The notes below the pieces were generated by a model that was given only the letters and a program-made list of their open reading frames with translations, ran no database searches and was not told the origin of the DNA. The position numbers were made by a program, and so were the translations under genes. This document shows positions 1-8,988 of a DNA stretch of 20,252 bases, piece after piece. The stretch is from Silene noctiflora (taxonomy: Eukaryota > Streptophyta > Magnoliopsida > Caryophyllales > Caryophyllaceae), in assembly GCA_009801015.1 (NCBI GenBank), contig VHZZ01000059.1:202874-223125 (forward strand), given 5' to 3'. The first letter of the stretch is position 1. Every line of letters begins with the position of its first letter.

Positions 1-520
1 CCACCGCCTTAAGACACCACTGTCAATCGCTCATTCAATACCTTATGTTACCACCATAAACCACCCGTCGTATACCACCGTCGTCAAACAACAGCGCCCT
101 ACACCACCGTTGTCAGAAAAAAGGGGTTTGTGCACACGGAAATGGAGGGCAGGCAACCAAGTCGGTTTTCCCGCAGAAGGGGTGGGAGATGGTGATTTTT
201 CGGCGGAATCTGAGTATGGCTGTCGGCGGAGGGTGTATTTGTGATGAGCGAGGAGGTTGGATGTTGGTTGTGCGCCAAGTAGGGAGGAGGGTAGCGTGAT
301 GCAACCAGGGGAGGGGAATGGTGCGTCTGTTGTGGTGATCGGTCGGTGCCGGCCGACTGACAAGGATCCGATGATGGGGCTAGGGGTGGTTCAGAGGCGA
401 GGGCGGTGTACGGTGGTTGGGCATGGGTGGGGGTGGGAGTGGGGTATTGTATTGTGTGGGGGTTTATTTTTTTCCCCTTTTTCTTTGGATGTAGTACTTT
501 AGTTTAACGAGGGTATGCAA
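1..520. other. G-rich low-complexity region, unresolved
   Basis: This stretch is far richer in G+C than the surrounding AT-rich DNA. From about 120 to 470 the plus strand is strongly G-biased. The first 120 bases repeat ACCACC/CCGTCGTC-like words. Open frames exist on both strands (43-363 minus, 257-502 plus), but they overlap, are low in complexity and show no domain I recognise, so I do not call a gene. It could be the edge of a captured gene fragment or of the non-coding part of a larger transposon lying to the left of the window. Confidence 0.4.
425..444 (+). other. Canonical G-quadruplex motif
   Basis: Four G runs of 3, 5, 3 and 4 bases are separated by loops of 1, 1 and 3 bases, which fits the standard G3+N1-7 rule with very short loops. 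Short loops favour a stable parallel quadruplex. It lies at the right edge of the G-rich stretch, just before the base composition turns AT-rich. Folding is inferred from the sequence rule only. Confidence 0.6.
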
Positions 521-597
521 ATGGTAAAGAATAAGCAAATAGTATTGAATTGAGTAAAAAATGTACTGCGAAAATAAATTACGTTTTTTTTTATAGA

Positions 598-680
598 AAT
601 AATCTCACCTTTGACCTGTCTTCTCAAAATTTCACCTTTATGACTTATTAACCTGTTAATTACCTGCAGTAGAAGGTAAT
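598..680 (+). repeat. Dispersed repeat piece (also at 4780-4850, minus)
   Basis: The plus strand carries AATCTCACCTTTG, then a variable spacer, CGTCTTCTCAAAAT or a close variant, then ACCTTTA and a run ending in AAGGTAATA. The same series of blocks appears in reverse complement near 4780-4850. Both copies lie close to GACGGA-type MITEs, so this may be a decayed part of a larger shared element. The family is not identified. Confidence 0.45.
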
Positions 681-686
681 ACTTTA

Positions 687-864
687 CAAATAGTCTTGCT
701 TGTGACGAACACTATCCGTCACAAGCTGAATACGGAGATTGTCCCTCTCACAATAAGGCAAGTGAAGGAGAAATAGAGCACCCGTAGATAGTGTCACTTG
801 CATATTGTGAAAGAGGTACTATCCGTTTTCAACTTTTGACGGATATACCCAGTTAGAATTTGTG
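687..864 (-). mobile_element. MULE-type MITE, copy 1
   Basis: This is a 178-bp foldback element flanked by a near-perfect 9-bp target duplication, AATACTTTA at 678-686 and AATACTTTT at 865-873. A 9-bp duplication is the hallmark of Mutator-like elements. It reads in the opposite orientation to the copies at 7445 and 8782: it opens with CAAATAGTCTTGCTTGTGAC and closes with GAATTTGTG, the reverse complement of CACAAATTC at the other copies' left ends. Internally it has the family's paired blocks CCCTCTCACAATA and TATTGTGAAAGAGG. It has no coding capacity and would depend on a transposase elsewhere. Confidence 0.85.
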
Positions 865-1122
865 AATACTTTTTATTTCTTAGAATTCTTATCCCAAAGA
901 GCCTTGTAAGTTGTAACATTCCTTCTCATTCCTTTGCAGTTTGATCCATTTCTTAATTTAAAACTTCTATTGTTCTCCTTTTTTTCTTTGTTTTCTCTTT
1001 CCTCGCATTTTCAAAGTGAAAATGTTCCATACACTCTATATAACAGTACCAATATTTGCAAAAAAGTTTTGCAATTAGGATTTAGATATACACAAATTTA
1101 AAGAGATAAAATGTAATGAAAG
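865..1122. other. AT-rich spacer, nothing recognised
   Basis: Mostly T-rich and A-rich sequence between the first MULE MITE and the LTR-like fossil. No open frame, tandem repeat or terminal inverted repeat was found by eye. Confidence 0.5.
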
Positions 1123-2463
1123 TGTTGGAGTCTACATAATAAATCTCGTAAAAGGAATATCGGGGATATAATTTATTATTTGTCATTTGATCAACGTAAA
1201 TCGGTAATGCTTGGCTGACTAGAGTTTGACGTTACTATCGTAAGACGACGATAATTAACTGATCCCTTTCGCTCACACCTAAAGGACGATACCAAATAGT
1301 AAACTAATTATTTGTATGAGATACGATATATAATTAGTGTTTTGTATAAGTTGACTTTATTAAGTCAAGTGATTTATTATTATTTGATGACGAGTTACGA
1401 ACTCGGGCCAAAGAGATTTTTTATCCAACTATTTGATAGTTGATTGATAAATAAATGATAATTTAATAATTAATAGTTAATTACTTAAATTATTACAATA
1501 TATGTGTATGTTGTGAGGCAGAGGTAATTAGTTAATAATATTTACAAGAGGTTGTAAAATTAACTAATTAAATATTATAAGACACATTTTATATTAATAA
1601 AATGGTAAAACGTCACTTAATAGTTAAGTGTATATTATTTGTTAATTTATATTATTTAAGTGTTAAATAATTAAATTAATATTTAATTATATAAGATAAT
1701 TAAATATAAGTCAGATAATTAAATATAAGTCTTATAAGCATTTGTAAGACAAATGTCGGAAATCAAAATGGACTCATATACTATATGAATGTCAATTTTT
1801 GACACATGTTGTAAGTTGGGTTTAAACCCACTACAATATGTTTTTGATATGTTCATTTTTTTACCTTTCAATGCCTATAAATAGGCTCATTCTTACACAC
1901 ATTAAAGGGTAATTTTTAAGAGAAAAAAACTCCAAATAAGAGCATTTGGCCGGTTCCCTTTAAGAGACAAAAAAACTGTTTTACTTCTTCTTAATCATCA
2001 TCAATTGATCAATTTGTTGATCATAAAAACCCTCATCAAAATAATCACTAAAATAATATACATCAAATAATATTATCAAAGTAATAATATTATCTATATT
2101 ATACATAATTTCTACAAATTATCTAGTTAATACTTTGTAGGATTTTGGGTTAAGTCTTGGGTGCATCCAAATGAGGTGTCCTAATTTGGATACTAGGAGA
2201 TCACCAAGCATTTTGATTCAATAAAATTACTATTGTAGTAATTTTATAGCCAAATAACCATTGTAAAGAATTTTTTACTAATTTCTTTTCTTTTTAGTTT
2301 GTTTTTACCTCTGCATGCATGTGATTTAAGACCATTTTAGTAAATGAACATGTAATTTATCAAATCATTAGAATAGTTTACTGAGGGTCTTAAACGAACA
2401 AAAAGGACGTTGATAACGACGCTCGATAAATCGACGAAATCATAGGGTGAAATAAAATCACAG
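1123..2463 (+). mobile_element. Solo LTR-like fossil, probably Copia superfamily
   Basis: The segment opens with TGTTGGAG, a common 5' end for plant Copia LTRs. Near 1245-1290 it has a block reading GATAATTAACTGATCCC...CACACCTAAAGG that resembles such LTRs. A TATA box (TATAAATA at 1876-1883) lies about 750 bp in, followed by a plausible transcript-start region and a leader with an AATAAA-type signal near 2220. No gag or pol sequence and no second LTR are in the window, so a solo LTR is the simplest reading. The right end is uncertain: I placed it at a terminal CA near 2462, and a clean 5-bp target duplication was not found. This suggests an old copy. Confidence 0.5.
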
Positions 2464-2567
2464 GTACCCTTTACTTTCCTGTCAGTGGTGAAATAAAAGC
2501 TCTCAATATCTCATCAGTGTGTCATCACCTAATTTTTGTCTTTTACCTATTGATTGCTCCATAATGT

Positions 2568-2700
2568 ATACTCCCTCAATTACGGTCATTTACTTACCTT
2601 TAATTTGACACAATGACTAAGATTTTATTAATTTAGAGAGTTTAATTTAAGGTGACATTCAATTATAGAGAATAATAGTAAGAGATTTTATAAGTGGTAA
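2568..2700 (+). mobile_element. Possible Stowaway-type end fragment
   Basis: The sequence TACTCCCTCAATTACGGTCA resembles the conserved CTCCCTC(C/A) terminus of Stowaway (Tc1/mariner-type) MITEs following a TA target. The matching inverted end (GAGGGAG-TA) is not present nearby, so this would be a one-ended, decayed remnant. Chance similarity is possible. Confidence 0.3.
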
Positions 2701-2727
2701 TTTGGTGACTAGAATTAGATGAAATCA

Positions 2728-3483
2728 GAGCATCTTCAATAGTAAGCTAGTTGCTACTATCTTACCATTGTCACATCATTTTGCTAAGCTACAACAATTT
2801 CAAGCTACAATGTACATCAATGGTTTAGCCAATTTATTAGAGCATCTCCAATAGTAAGCTACTTGCTACTAGCTTACCATTGGCACATAAGATTTTTAAG
2901 CTACAACATTTTTAAGCTAAAACTACTACAATGGTAAGCTAGGAGTGTTGTGGCTTAGATGGACTCATATGTCAACTACTCTCACTAAATGCACAACAAC
3001 ATTCCTTGAAAATGCAATTCTACTTTATGCCTTGTGTCATTTTAATTGGTAGTGTTTTTTTGTAGGACCATTTAAGCTACTAGCTCTATGGAGCTACTAG
3101 CTTAATTTAAGCAAGTCCATATGGAGTGCTTAAATGGTTAAGCTAGTAGCTTGAAATCTTTTTTATTTGCAAGCAAGTCCTTTTGGGTAACTATTGGAGA
3201 TGCTTTTACTAGCTTGATTGGATCCACTTAATATACTCCTCTATTTATTTATTCAATTTTTAAATTTTCAACAAAAAATTAGAACTTTATTAATGGGATA
3301 ACTATTTTTCTATTGGTTAAATTCCACTTGTGGGTCCATTTAAGCAAGTAGCTCCATGGAGCTATTAGCTTAAAATTTTTTGGGCAAAGCTAGTCTACAT
3401 GACCAACTCCAATGGTTGAGCTACTAGCTTGCAATTTTATAAAATTGCAAGCAGGTCCCTAAGCTAAACTATTGGAGATGCTC
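2728..3483 (+). mobile_element. Tourist/PIF-Harbinger-type MITE (outer, interrupted)
   Basis: Terminal inverted repeats read GAGCATCTTCAATAGTAAGC at the left and end in CTATTGGAGATGCTC at the right. The direct repeat TCA flanks it on both sides (2725-2727 and 3484-3486), a 3-bp target duplication as made by PIF/Harbinger elements, whose usual target is TWA. The interior is full of AAGCTA/TAGCTT words in both orientations, giving a large foldback. After removing the inner element and its duplicated TTA, about 387 bp remain, close to the 366 bp of the nested copy. It has no coding capacity. Confidence 0.82.
2840..3205 (+). mobile_element. Tourist/PIF-Harbinger-type MITE nested in the outer copy
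   Basis: This second, 366-bp member of the same family lies inside the outer copy. It starts GAGCATCTCCAATAGTAAGC and ends ACTATTGGAGATGCTT, the last base differing from a perfect inverted repeat. The target duplication is TTA at 2837-2839 and 3206-3208, the classical Harbinger-type target. Its internal TAGCTT/AAGCTA pattern matches the outer element, so the family inserted into a copy of itself and this insertion is the younger of the two. Confidence 0.82.
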
Positions 3484-3605
3484 TCAGAAACCTTTTAAAT
3501 GTACAAGTGACATGGGTTCCATTTAGCTGATGCCAAAAATAAAGGGCATTAATTATCATGTGAGAAAAATATAGTGGCTTCATTAATTCGTCTCGCAGTG
3601 AAACC

Positions 3606-3663
3606 CACATAAGAAACTAGGTGAAAGAAGAAGAAGAACAAAGGAAGAACGAGAAAAAGTGAA
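3606..3663 (+). repeat. Tandem-duplicated host segment, copy 1 left part
   Basis: CACATAAGAAACTAGGTGAA and the purine-rich sequence after it recur at 4614-4672. The rest of copy 1 lies on the far side of the inserted element, at about 4591-4613 (AATTCTTACATCTTGAATTTGGTTG). Copy 2 continues without interruption. The unit is about 84 bp. One unit was split by the MULE-type insertion at 3664-4581. Confidence 0.7.
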
Positions 3664-4581
3664 CAAAGCGTCTCCCTTATGACGGACGCTATCCGTCACA
3701 AGGTGAAGACGGGCCAAATCAATACCATATTAGCTAATATGGGTAGAAGTGGGGCACTTTTTGTATTAATATATTACAAAATATGATTCGACATAGTGCA
3801 ATAAAATAACAAAAAGAAAGGGGAGAAGTCCAATGTTGGGCAGCTGTTGAATAAAATAAGGAAGAAAGAGTGGGAAATCCAATGTGATTTTTTTTATTTT
3901 GAAAATCCAACAAATATGTCATTTCCAACAATCACATGTAAATGCCCATGTTTAGTATAATATGTTAACATGTTAAGAAATAATTGTAACACCATCTAGC
4001 ATAAAATTATTAGTACATATCTAAGGTGAAGTGTTTGACAATCTCACCAATCACATGAATGTCACCATGTATAGTCTATTATTTTTACATGTTAAAAATA
4101 ATTTAAAACATTACATTGGTACATTTGACAATAAAGGTAGTGACATGTTTAACAATCACATATATGTCACCATGTTTAGCCTAACAAGACATGGTGGGTT
4201 TAATGTAAAGTTACAAAGGAAACCATTAATTTTGATGAAGATTTGATTATTTCTGGAGATTGAGCTTCGTTATTGATGAATATTTGATTCTCATTTGATG
4301 AAGATTGAGCTTGAAATTGGAATTTACAAATATAAAAAAGTGGAGCATGGGTGTAGGGTTTGCAAATGAGATTGACGTGCCGATGGATTGTGAATGGTGG
4401 TATTTCAGATGCATATGAGCATTTAATGCATTGTACTTATTTGTCCCACACCCACATTATTATATATTATACACACAACCCCACTAACACACCAATACCC
4501 GACCCATATTGCTAATATGGTATCGATTTACCCCGTCTTCATCTTGTGACCGATATAGTCCGTCACAAATGAGAATTTGTG
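3664..4581 (+). mobile_element. Long MULE-type non-autonomous element (918 bp)
   Basis: The left end begins CAAAGCGTCTCCCTTATGAC and runs through GACGGACGCTATCCGTCACA to CATATTAGCTAATATGGGT near 3740. The right end mirrors this, from CCCATATTGCTAATATGG near 4503 to CACAAATGAGAATTTGTG. The terminal inverted repeats are therefore about 80 bp. The flanks AAAAGTGAA (3655-3663) and GAAAATGAA (4582-4590) match at 7 of 9 positions. The ends are those of the 178-223-bp MULE MITEs here, so this is a longer member with extra internal DNA. The interior holds three spaced copies of an ACAATCACAT...ATGTCACCATGT motif (about 3929, 4048 and 4152) and no convincing gene. Confidence 0.75.
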
Positions 4582-4613
4582 GAAAATGAAAATTCTTACA
4601 TCTTGAATTTGGT

Positions 4614-4700
4614 TGCACATAAGAGAACTAGGTGAAAGAAGAGGAACAACAAAGGAAGAACAAGAAAAAATGAAAATTCTTACATTTTGAATTTGGTTGC
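4614..4700 (+). repeat. Tandem-duplicated host segment, copy 2 (uninterrupted)
   Basis: This is the intact counterpart of the segment split by the 3664-4581 insertion. It contains AAAAAATGAAAATTC where copy 1 carries the element, and so shows the empty target directly. The matching region extends through TTGAATTTGGTTG, which follows the insertion in copy 1. Confidence 0.7.
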
Positions 4701-4779
4701 TTTGTACGAACAAGAAATATAAACAAGTAAGAATGATGAATTGAGGGGATGAATTTATATTGAAGAAACAAATTACCTT

Positions 4780-4850
4780 TTGTTGTAGGTAAGTAATAGG
4801 TAAAGGTTTATTTTGAGAAGACGTTGTACAAAGGTGAGATTGTTTTCGAA
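4780..4850 (-). repeat. Dispersed repeat piece (partner of 598-680)
   Basis: Read on the minus strand this gives AATCTCACCTTTG, CGTCTTCTCAAAAT and ACCTTTACC in the same order as 598-680. A second partial round (TTTTGAGAAAACATGTCAAGG) follows up to 4890. The family is not identified. Confidence 0.45.
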
Positions 4851-4890
4851 TTACTAAAACGTGAGACTATTTTGAGAAAACATGTCAAGG

Positions 4891-5146
4891 GTGAAGACGG
4901 GCATATCCGTCACAAGCTGAAAACAGGTGAAGTAATACCAAAGTGCGTAGATAAGATAAAAGCATAGTGTTACTCTCTAGGCATTTTGCTCTTGTCTAAT
5001 CTACCCACTTGAGTATTACTTGATCCGTATTCAACTTGTGACGGATATGCTCGTCTTCAATGAGACTTGTGGTTTAAAGAAAGTTTAGGATTTCGGGTTC
5101 ACTTAGATGCAAATTGGGGTTTACGGTCAGGTAATTAATCTCAATG
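4891..5146 (+). repeat. 256-bp tandem unit 1 carrying a foldback MITE
   Basis: The unit starts GTGAAGACGGGCATATCCGT and repeats immediately at 5147 with a period of 256. Its first 180 bp (4893-5071) are a GACGGA-type foldback: the arm reading GAAGACGG, ATATCCGTCACAAGCTGAAA and GTAATACC mirrors GGTATTACTTG, TTCAACTTGTGACGGATATG and CGTCTTC at the other end. The right end, ATGAGACTTGTG, resembles the MULE MITE terminus. The remaining 75 bp is flanking DNA duplicated with it. About 14 differences separate it from unit 2 by eye, roughly 5 percent. Confidence 0.8.
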
Positions 5147-5402
5147 GTGAAGACGGACATATCCGTCACAAGCTGAAAACGGGTGAAGTAATACCAAAGT
5201 GGGTAGATAAGACAAAAGTATAATGTTACTCTCTAGGCATTTTGCTCTTGTCTAATCTACCCACTTGGGTATTACTTGACCCGTATTCAACTTGTGACAG
5301 ATATGTCCGTCTTCAATGAGGCTTGTGGTATAAAGAAAGTTTAGGATTTTGGGTTCACTTAGATGCAAATTGGGGTTTACGGTCAGGTAATTAATCTCAA
5401 TG
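5147..5402 (+). repeat. 256-bp tandem unit 2 carrying a foldback MITE
   Basis: Near-copy of the unit at 4891, ending in TCAATG, after which GTGA of a third unit begins and stops at once (5403-5406). Because the duplication includes both the MITE and the same downstream flank, it arose by local duplication of an already inserted element and not by two insertions. The AATTAATCTCAATG junction is present at both unit ends. Confidence 0.8.
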
Positions 5403-5856
5403 GTGATATTATTTAAGTATACGATTAGTCCTCTCAGATCATTAACCTACCTTCAGACAAATTTTAAGGGGCTCTTGCAACTTATTAGAACCGTCTTACC
5501 AATTAATTGTAAGTCTCACTTTAACCAGGCTCTCTATCTCAGGTCAAAGCTTACAAGATTATAATTAACTATTTGTGGCCACAATAAGCCAATTAATCAA
5601 TTTAGACAACTAATTAAGTAATAACAATCATCAATTAATAAATTACTAACATAGATAAAAACACCCAATTTGATACATACTAAGAGCACCCTAACCGTAC
5701 CCTAGATTAAATTAGCCAATTCATTAATCGAAATAAATAAGTAAAAATAATAATTTAATGCATATTTAAAATAAAGAGAAGGAAAAAGAGTGAAGAAAAC
5801 TTAGTCTATCATTAAATTATAAAGGAGTATTATTCGAAATAAAAGTTGCATCCATG
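5403..5856. other. AT-rich spacer, nothing recognised
   Basis: No open frame, inverted repeat or tandem array could be supported here. The sequence is A/T-rich with TTAATTAA-like words. Confidence 0.5.
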
Positions 5857-5864
5857 AACACCGG

Positions 5865-6402
5865 TAGGGCTGTAAATGAGTTGAGCCCGCTCGACAAATC
5901 CTATGAATCGGCTCGGTCAAAACTCGGATCGAGATCGGTCAAACTAAGCTCGAGCTCGAGCCAAGCTTAGCCGAAACCGAGCCGAACCCGAACACACGAA
6001 GTCTCGGCTCAGAAGCTTGTTTGTTCTCGTTATATTTTAAGTTACTTAATCTTTATCAATAACGTTTACTTAAAATATAGGAGTTTTGTGATAAGTTAAT
6101 CACAATATTAGCTTGGAAAAGAAAATAACATAAGAATTCTTATTTCAAACTAATAAATAGAGAAAATTATAGATTAAAATGAAAAAATTAATTGAAAAGT
6201 TACGTTAGATTTAAAATAATGCTTGGAAAAATGGTACTCGAATTCGAGCTCGAGCTTATAAAATATCATACGAGCCAATTTTGAGTCTTGATTTCAAGTG
6301 CTCGGGTTTGGGCTCGATGTCAACTTTTACAATATGAGCCGAGCTCGAGCTCGATTATAGGTGAGTTCGAACTCGGCTCGGCTCAGCTCGTTTACACCCC
6401 TA
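5865..6402 (+). mobile_element. hAT-type non-autonomous element with GCTCGAGC-rich arms
   Basis: The element starts TAGGGCTGTAAATGAG and ends CTCGTTTACACCCCTA, giving short imperfect terminal inverted repeats. A perfect 8-bp target duplication, AACACCGG, flanks it (5857-5864 and 6403-6410); 8 bp is the hAT hallmark. Both arms carry many GAGCTCG/GGCTCGG words, which may serve as sub-terminal transposase binding sites, around an AT-rich core. Such GAGC-rich hAT MITEs are widespread in plants. At 538 bp it encodes nothing. Confidence 0.9.
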
Positions 6403-6410
6403 AACACCGG

Positions 6411-6678
6411 GAATCGAAACCTACTTCTAGCCTACGTTCGTAATACCCCCAAATTTCACGTGGGATGTCTCCTTTTTATTTTCAGCAACTCTCTTATAGG
6501 ACCGTCCTATAGTATAAGACTAGTCCAATAGGAGAAAAGTCCAAACAAAAACATTAATATATTAAGTTTTCGATTTTATTTTGATAAAATTATACTTTCT
6601 AATGAAAACTAACATATTTAAATATGTAAGTTATTAATTTAAAATATTAGGTTACTAAAATAAAAATATTATTTCATA
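6411..6678. other. Intergenic spacer, nothing recognised
   Basis: AT-rich sequence containing a short palindrome, TATAGGA-CCG-TCCTATA, near 6496-6512. No gene or element ends were found. Confidence 0.45.
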
Positions 6679-7279
6679 TCCCCTATATACTAAAAGAATA
6701 GGTGATTTCACACTTTTTCCCTCCAAAAAGCATATTCTTAAATAAATAAGCTAATCATTGCATTCACTAAATAAGGAAACTAATAATTATAATTTATTTC
6801 CCTAAATTGTTATCATTTCAATTTATTTCATTAAATTATTATCATTTCATTAAAAATAATCTTTTCATCAAATTATATTATTTTCACTAAATTATAAACT
6901 TTAATTTTTTAATTAAAATGTAAATAAAATTTGTAAAAACTATAAATTACTATATAGTTTATTGATGCCATTATCTGAGAGCGATTGACCCATACTATGT
7001 ACAAAACAAAATTGTAAACCACTAATTTTGTTTTCGCGACAAATTTTTTTTGAGAGAAATTAATTATAAATTGAGATCGTTAACATTTGGGTATACAAAT
7101 AAATACATTTCAGCACACTACTCAATTTTTAATTAATTTTTAGTTTCAATTTTTTTCTCAGACCAAAATGCAATGACGAGAAATATGAACAATTACTGAT
7201 ATAATACTATTATAAAAATAATTTATTAAAAATAAAAAACTCTATATAACATGCATTTATTGCACGAGGTCTAACCTAG
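6679..7279 (+). mobile_element. Non-autonomous Helitron, copy 1
   Basis: The 5' end reads TCCCCTATATACTAAAAGAA and is preceded by A. The 3' end reads GCACGAGGTCTAACCTAG and is followed by T. This is the Helitron signature: 5' TC, 3' CTRR, insertion between A and T, no inverted repeats and no target duplication. A small hairpin (TGCA-TTTAT-TGCA) lies just before the end. A related copy in reverse orientation occupies 18697-19360, matching along most of its length, including CTTTTCATCAAATTATATTA. It has no rep/helicase coding sequence and would need an autonomous partner. Confidence 0.8.
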
Positions 7280-7435
7280 TTTTTATTAAGTAATTTTATT
7301 GGGCCTTATGTTATTGATTAGTCTTACCTAAATATTGATCTTATAGAACAATTTGTGTTTTATTTGTTATTACAAAGCCCATCAATTATAAAAAGTCAGG
7401 CCCATTGTTAGCCCAATTAAGTAGGAGCATTCCAA
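7280..7435. other. Intergenic spacer, nothing recognised
   Basis: AT-rich. It includes ATTGGGCCTTAT and two GCCCA words, the TGGGCC/GGCCCA type seen in plant promoters, but no gene follows. Confidence 0.4.
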
Positions 7436-7444
7436 CTAAAGAAA

Positions 7445-7667
7445 CACAAATTCTCATTGAAGACGGACACTATCCGTCACAAGCTGAAGACGGACACTAT
7501 CCGTCACAAGCTGAAGAAGGATATTGTCCCTCTCACAATATGCAAGTTGCATTATCCATGTGATGCTCCATTTCACCCCACTTGCTTTCCCACTTGCTTT
7601 ATTGTGAGAGGCTAGTATCCGTCTTTAGCTTGTGACGGATAGTTTCCGTCACAAGCAAGACGCTTTG
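7445..7667 (+). mobile_element. MULE-type MITE, copy 2
   Basis: This 223-bp foldback element is flanked by a perfect 9-bp target duplication, CTAAAGAAA (7436-7444 and 7668-7676). It opens CACAAATTCTCATTGAAGAC and closes AAGCAAGACGCTTTG, with internal mirror blocks CCCTCTCACAATA and TATTGTGAGAGG. Near the left end a 27-bp block, GAAGACGGACACTATCCGTC plus ACAAGCT, is exactly duplicated (7459-7485, 7486-7512), which accounts for most of the length difference from the 198-bp copy at 8782. Confidence 0.92.
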
Positions 7668-7676
7668 CTAAAGAAA

Positions 7677-8310
7677 ATGCAATGGCTTTGTTTCTTGAAT
7701 TGCTATTTCAAGATCATATTTTCATATTAGGATTTTAAGCTTTGATCCATGTTTTGCTTCTGTCTCTCGGTTCATCTTGGTGATCGACACCCGCAAATAA
7801 ATAAATAAACTCGTAGTAATCAGCAAATAAGGAAATATAACATAAACCGTATTTAAAATGTCGACAACTAGTATAATATTACGGAAAATAAGTGTATAAA
7901 CCATACATACAACTAGAGCAACTCACATCTTAACTAGGTTAACTCCTAAAGTCATGGTCTCATGGGGATAGATATTCATAATCTCGGTTTAAACTACGGG
8001 TTAACAATTTTAAGACCGATATACATGTGAAACCATTGTCTTTCTTGTATAAATATTTTAGTTACCACATAAATAAAATTCACATATCATAATTTACCGA
8101 GGTTATTTTTAAAAAGTTAAAAACTTTGAGCTCGCTTTATAAATAAACTAACTCTAAACTAACTCTATAACTTCGTGAAGGAATTCAATATCTTTGTGAA
8201 GGAGATCATATCCGTCTAATAAAGAAGAACACCACAAGTCACAACTTACAAAAGTCATTTGCTAGACTTCTTGTTATTCCACAAACTCCGCTTCCAGTAA
8301 GTAGATTATA
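7677..8310. other. AT-rich intergenic stretch, nothing recognised
   Basis: An open frame of 60 codons on the minus strand (7722-7904) has no recognisable motif and lies in AT-rich DNA. I see no gene, tandem repeat or element ends here. Confidence 0.5.
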
Positions 8311-8599
8311 ACATTTGATGTAGTACCACCAGTTTTATAGTTTTTGAACATTATAATAAAGATTTTGAGTTTTATTTTAAAAATTACGAGTTTTACTATA
8401 ACGTTTATGAGTTTATTCACTTACACTTTAAGCTCAAAAAATTACAATAATACTCAAAAACATTTTATATAAGTTTAGTTAAATTTAAGTTTTGACGGAA
8501 AATAAATAAATTAAAATCTAACTTATAAACTTTAATAAGCTCACAAAAAATACACAGATGCTCAAAAACTAATAAAGTCTGACGTATTACATCCGATGT
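8311..8599 (+). mobile_element. MITE with about 45-bp imperfect inverted repeats
   Basis: The left arm reads ACATTTGATGTAGTAC, then AGTTTTTGAACAT. The reverse complement of the right arm reads ACATCGGATGTAATAC, then AGTTTTTGAGCAT, with matching spacing. The interior repeats TTTGAGTTTT/AAGCTCAAAA words. Flanks are TA/ATA on both sides, too short to assign a superfamily. Transposition type is therefore open, and no coding sequence is present. Confidence 0.65.
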
Positions 8600-8781
8600 A
8601 TATTCCCTTTTCTCCTCCGCTTCGGAGAGAATATCGAAATGAGGCTGATAGATAAGGCAAACTTTTTGTTATTCTCGATCTCATCTATCCTATTTAACCG
8701 TTTTATACTTCACATTAAACCGTCATCGTAACCGACTTCTAAAATCTTCCTTTTTTAAATAAAAAACTACCTAAATATCAT

Positions 8782-8979
8782 CACAAATTCTCATTGAAGA
8801 CAGACACTATTCGTCACAAGCTGAAGACGGATAGTTCCCCTCTCACAATATGCAAGTGACACTATCCATGGAGTGTTCCATTTCTCCCCCACTTGCCCTC
8901 CCACTTGCCTTATTGTGAGAGGAACACTATCTGTCTTCAGCTTGTGACGAATATTGTCCGTCACCAGCAAGACGCTTTG
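8782..8979 (+). mobile_element. MULE-type MITE, copy 3
   Basis: This 198-bp foldback element has a perfect 9-bp target duplication, AAATATCAT (8773-8781 and 8980-8988). Ends and internal mirror blocks match the copies at 7445 and, in reverse, at 687. The mirror pair CCCTCTCACAATATGCAAGT and ACTTGCCTTATTGTGAGAGG brackets a central 50 bp. It is non-coding; small open frames across it are incidental. Confidence 0.93.
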
Positions 8980-8988
8980 AAATATCAT

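Noticed and set aside
43-502. Overlapping open frames of 106 and 81 codons on opposite strands.
   Set aside because: Low-complexity composition, no motif and G-skew; open frames are expected by chance in GC-rich, stop-poor DNA.
1123-2463. A complete LTR retrotransposon.
   Set aside because: No coding region and no second LTR occur in the window; only a solo-LTR-like fossil is supported.
4031-4246. 71-codon open frame inside the long MULE-type element.
   Set aside because: It is built on the internal AATCACAT...GTCACCATGT repeat and has no transposase or captured-gene similarity that I can see.
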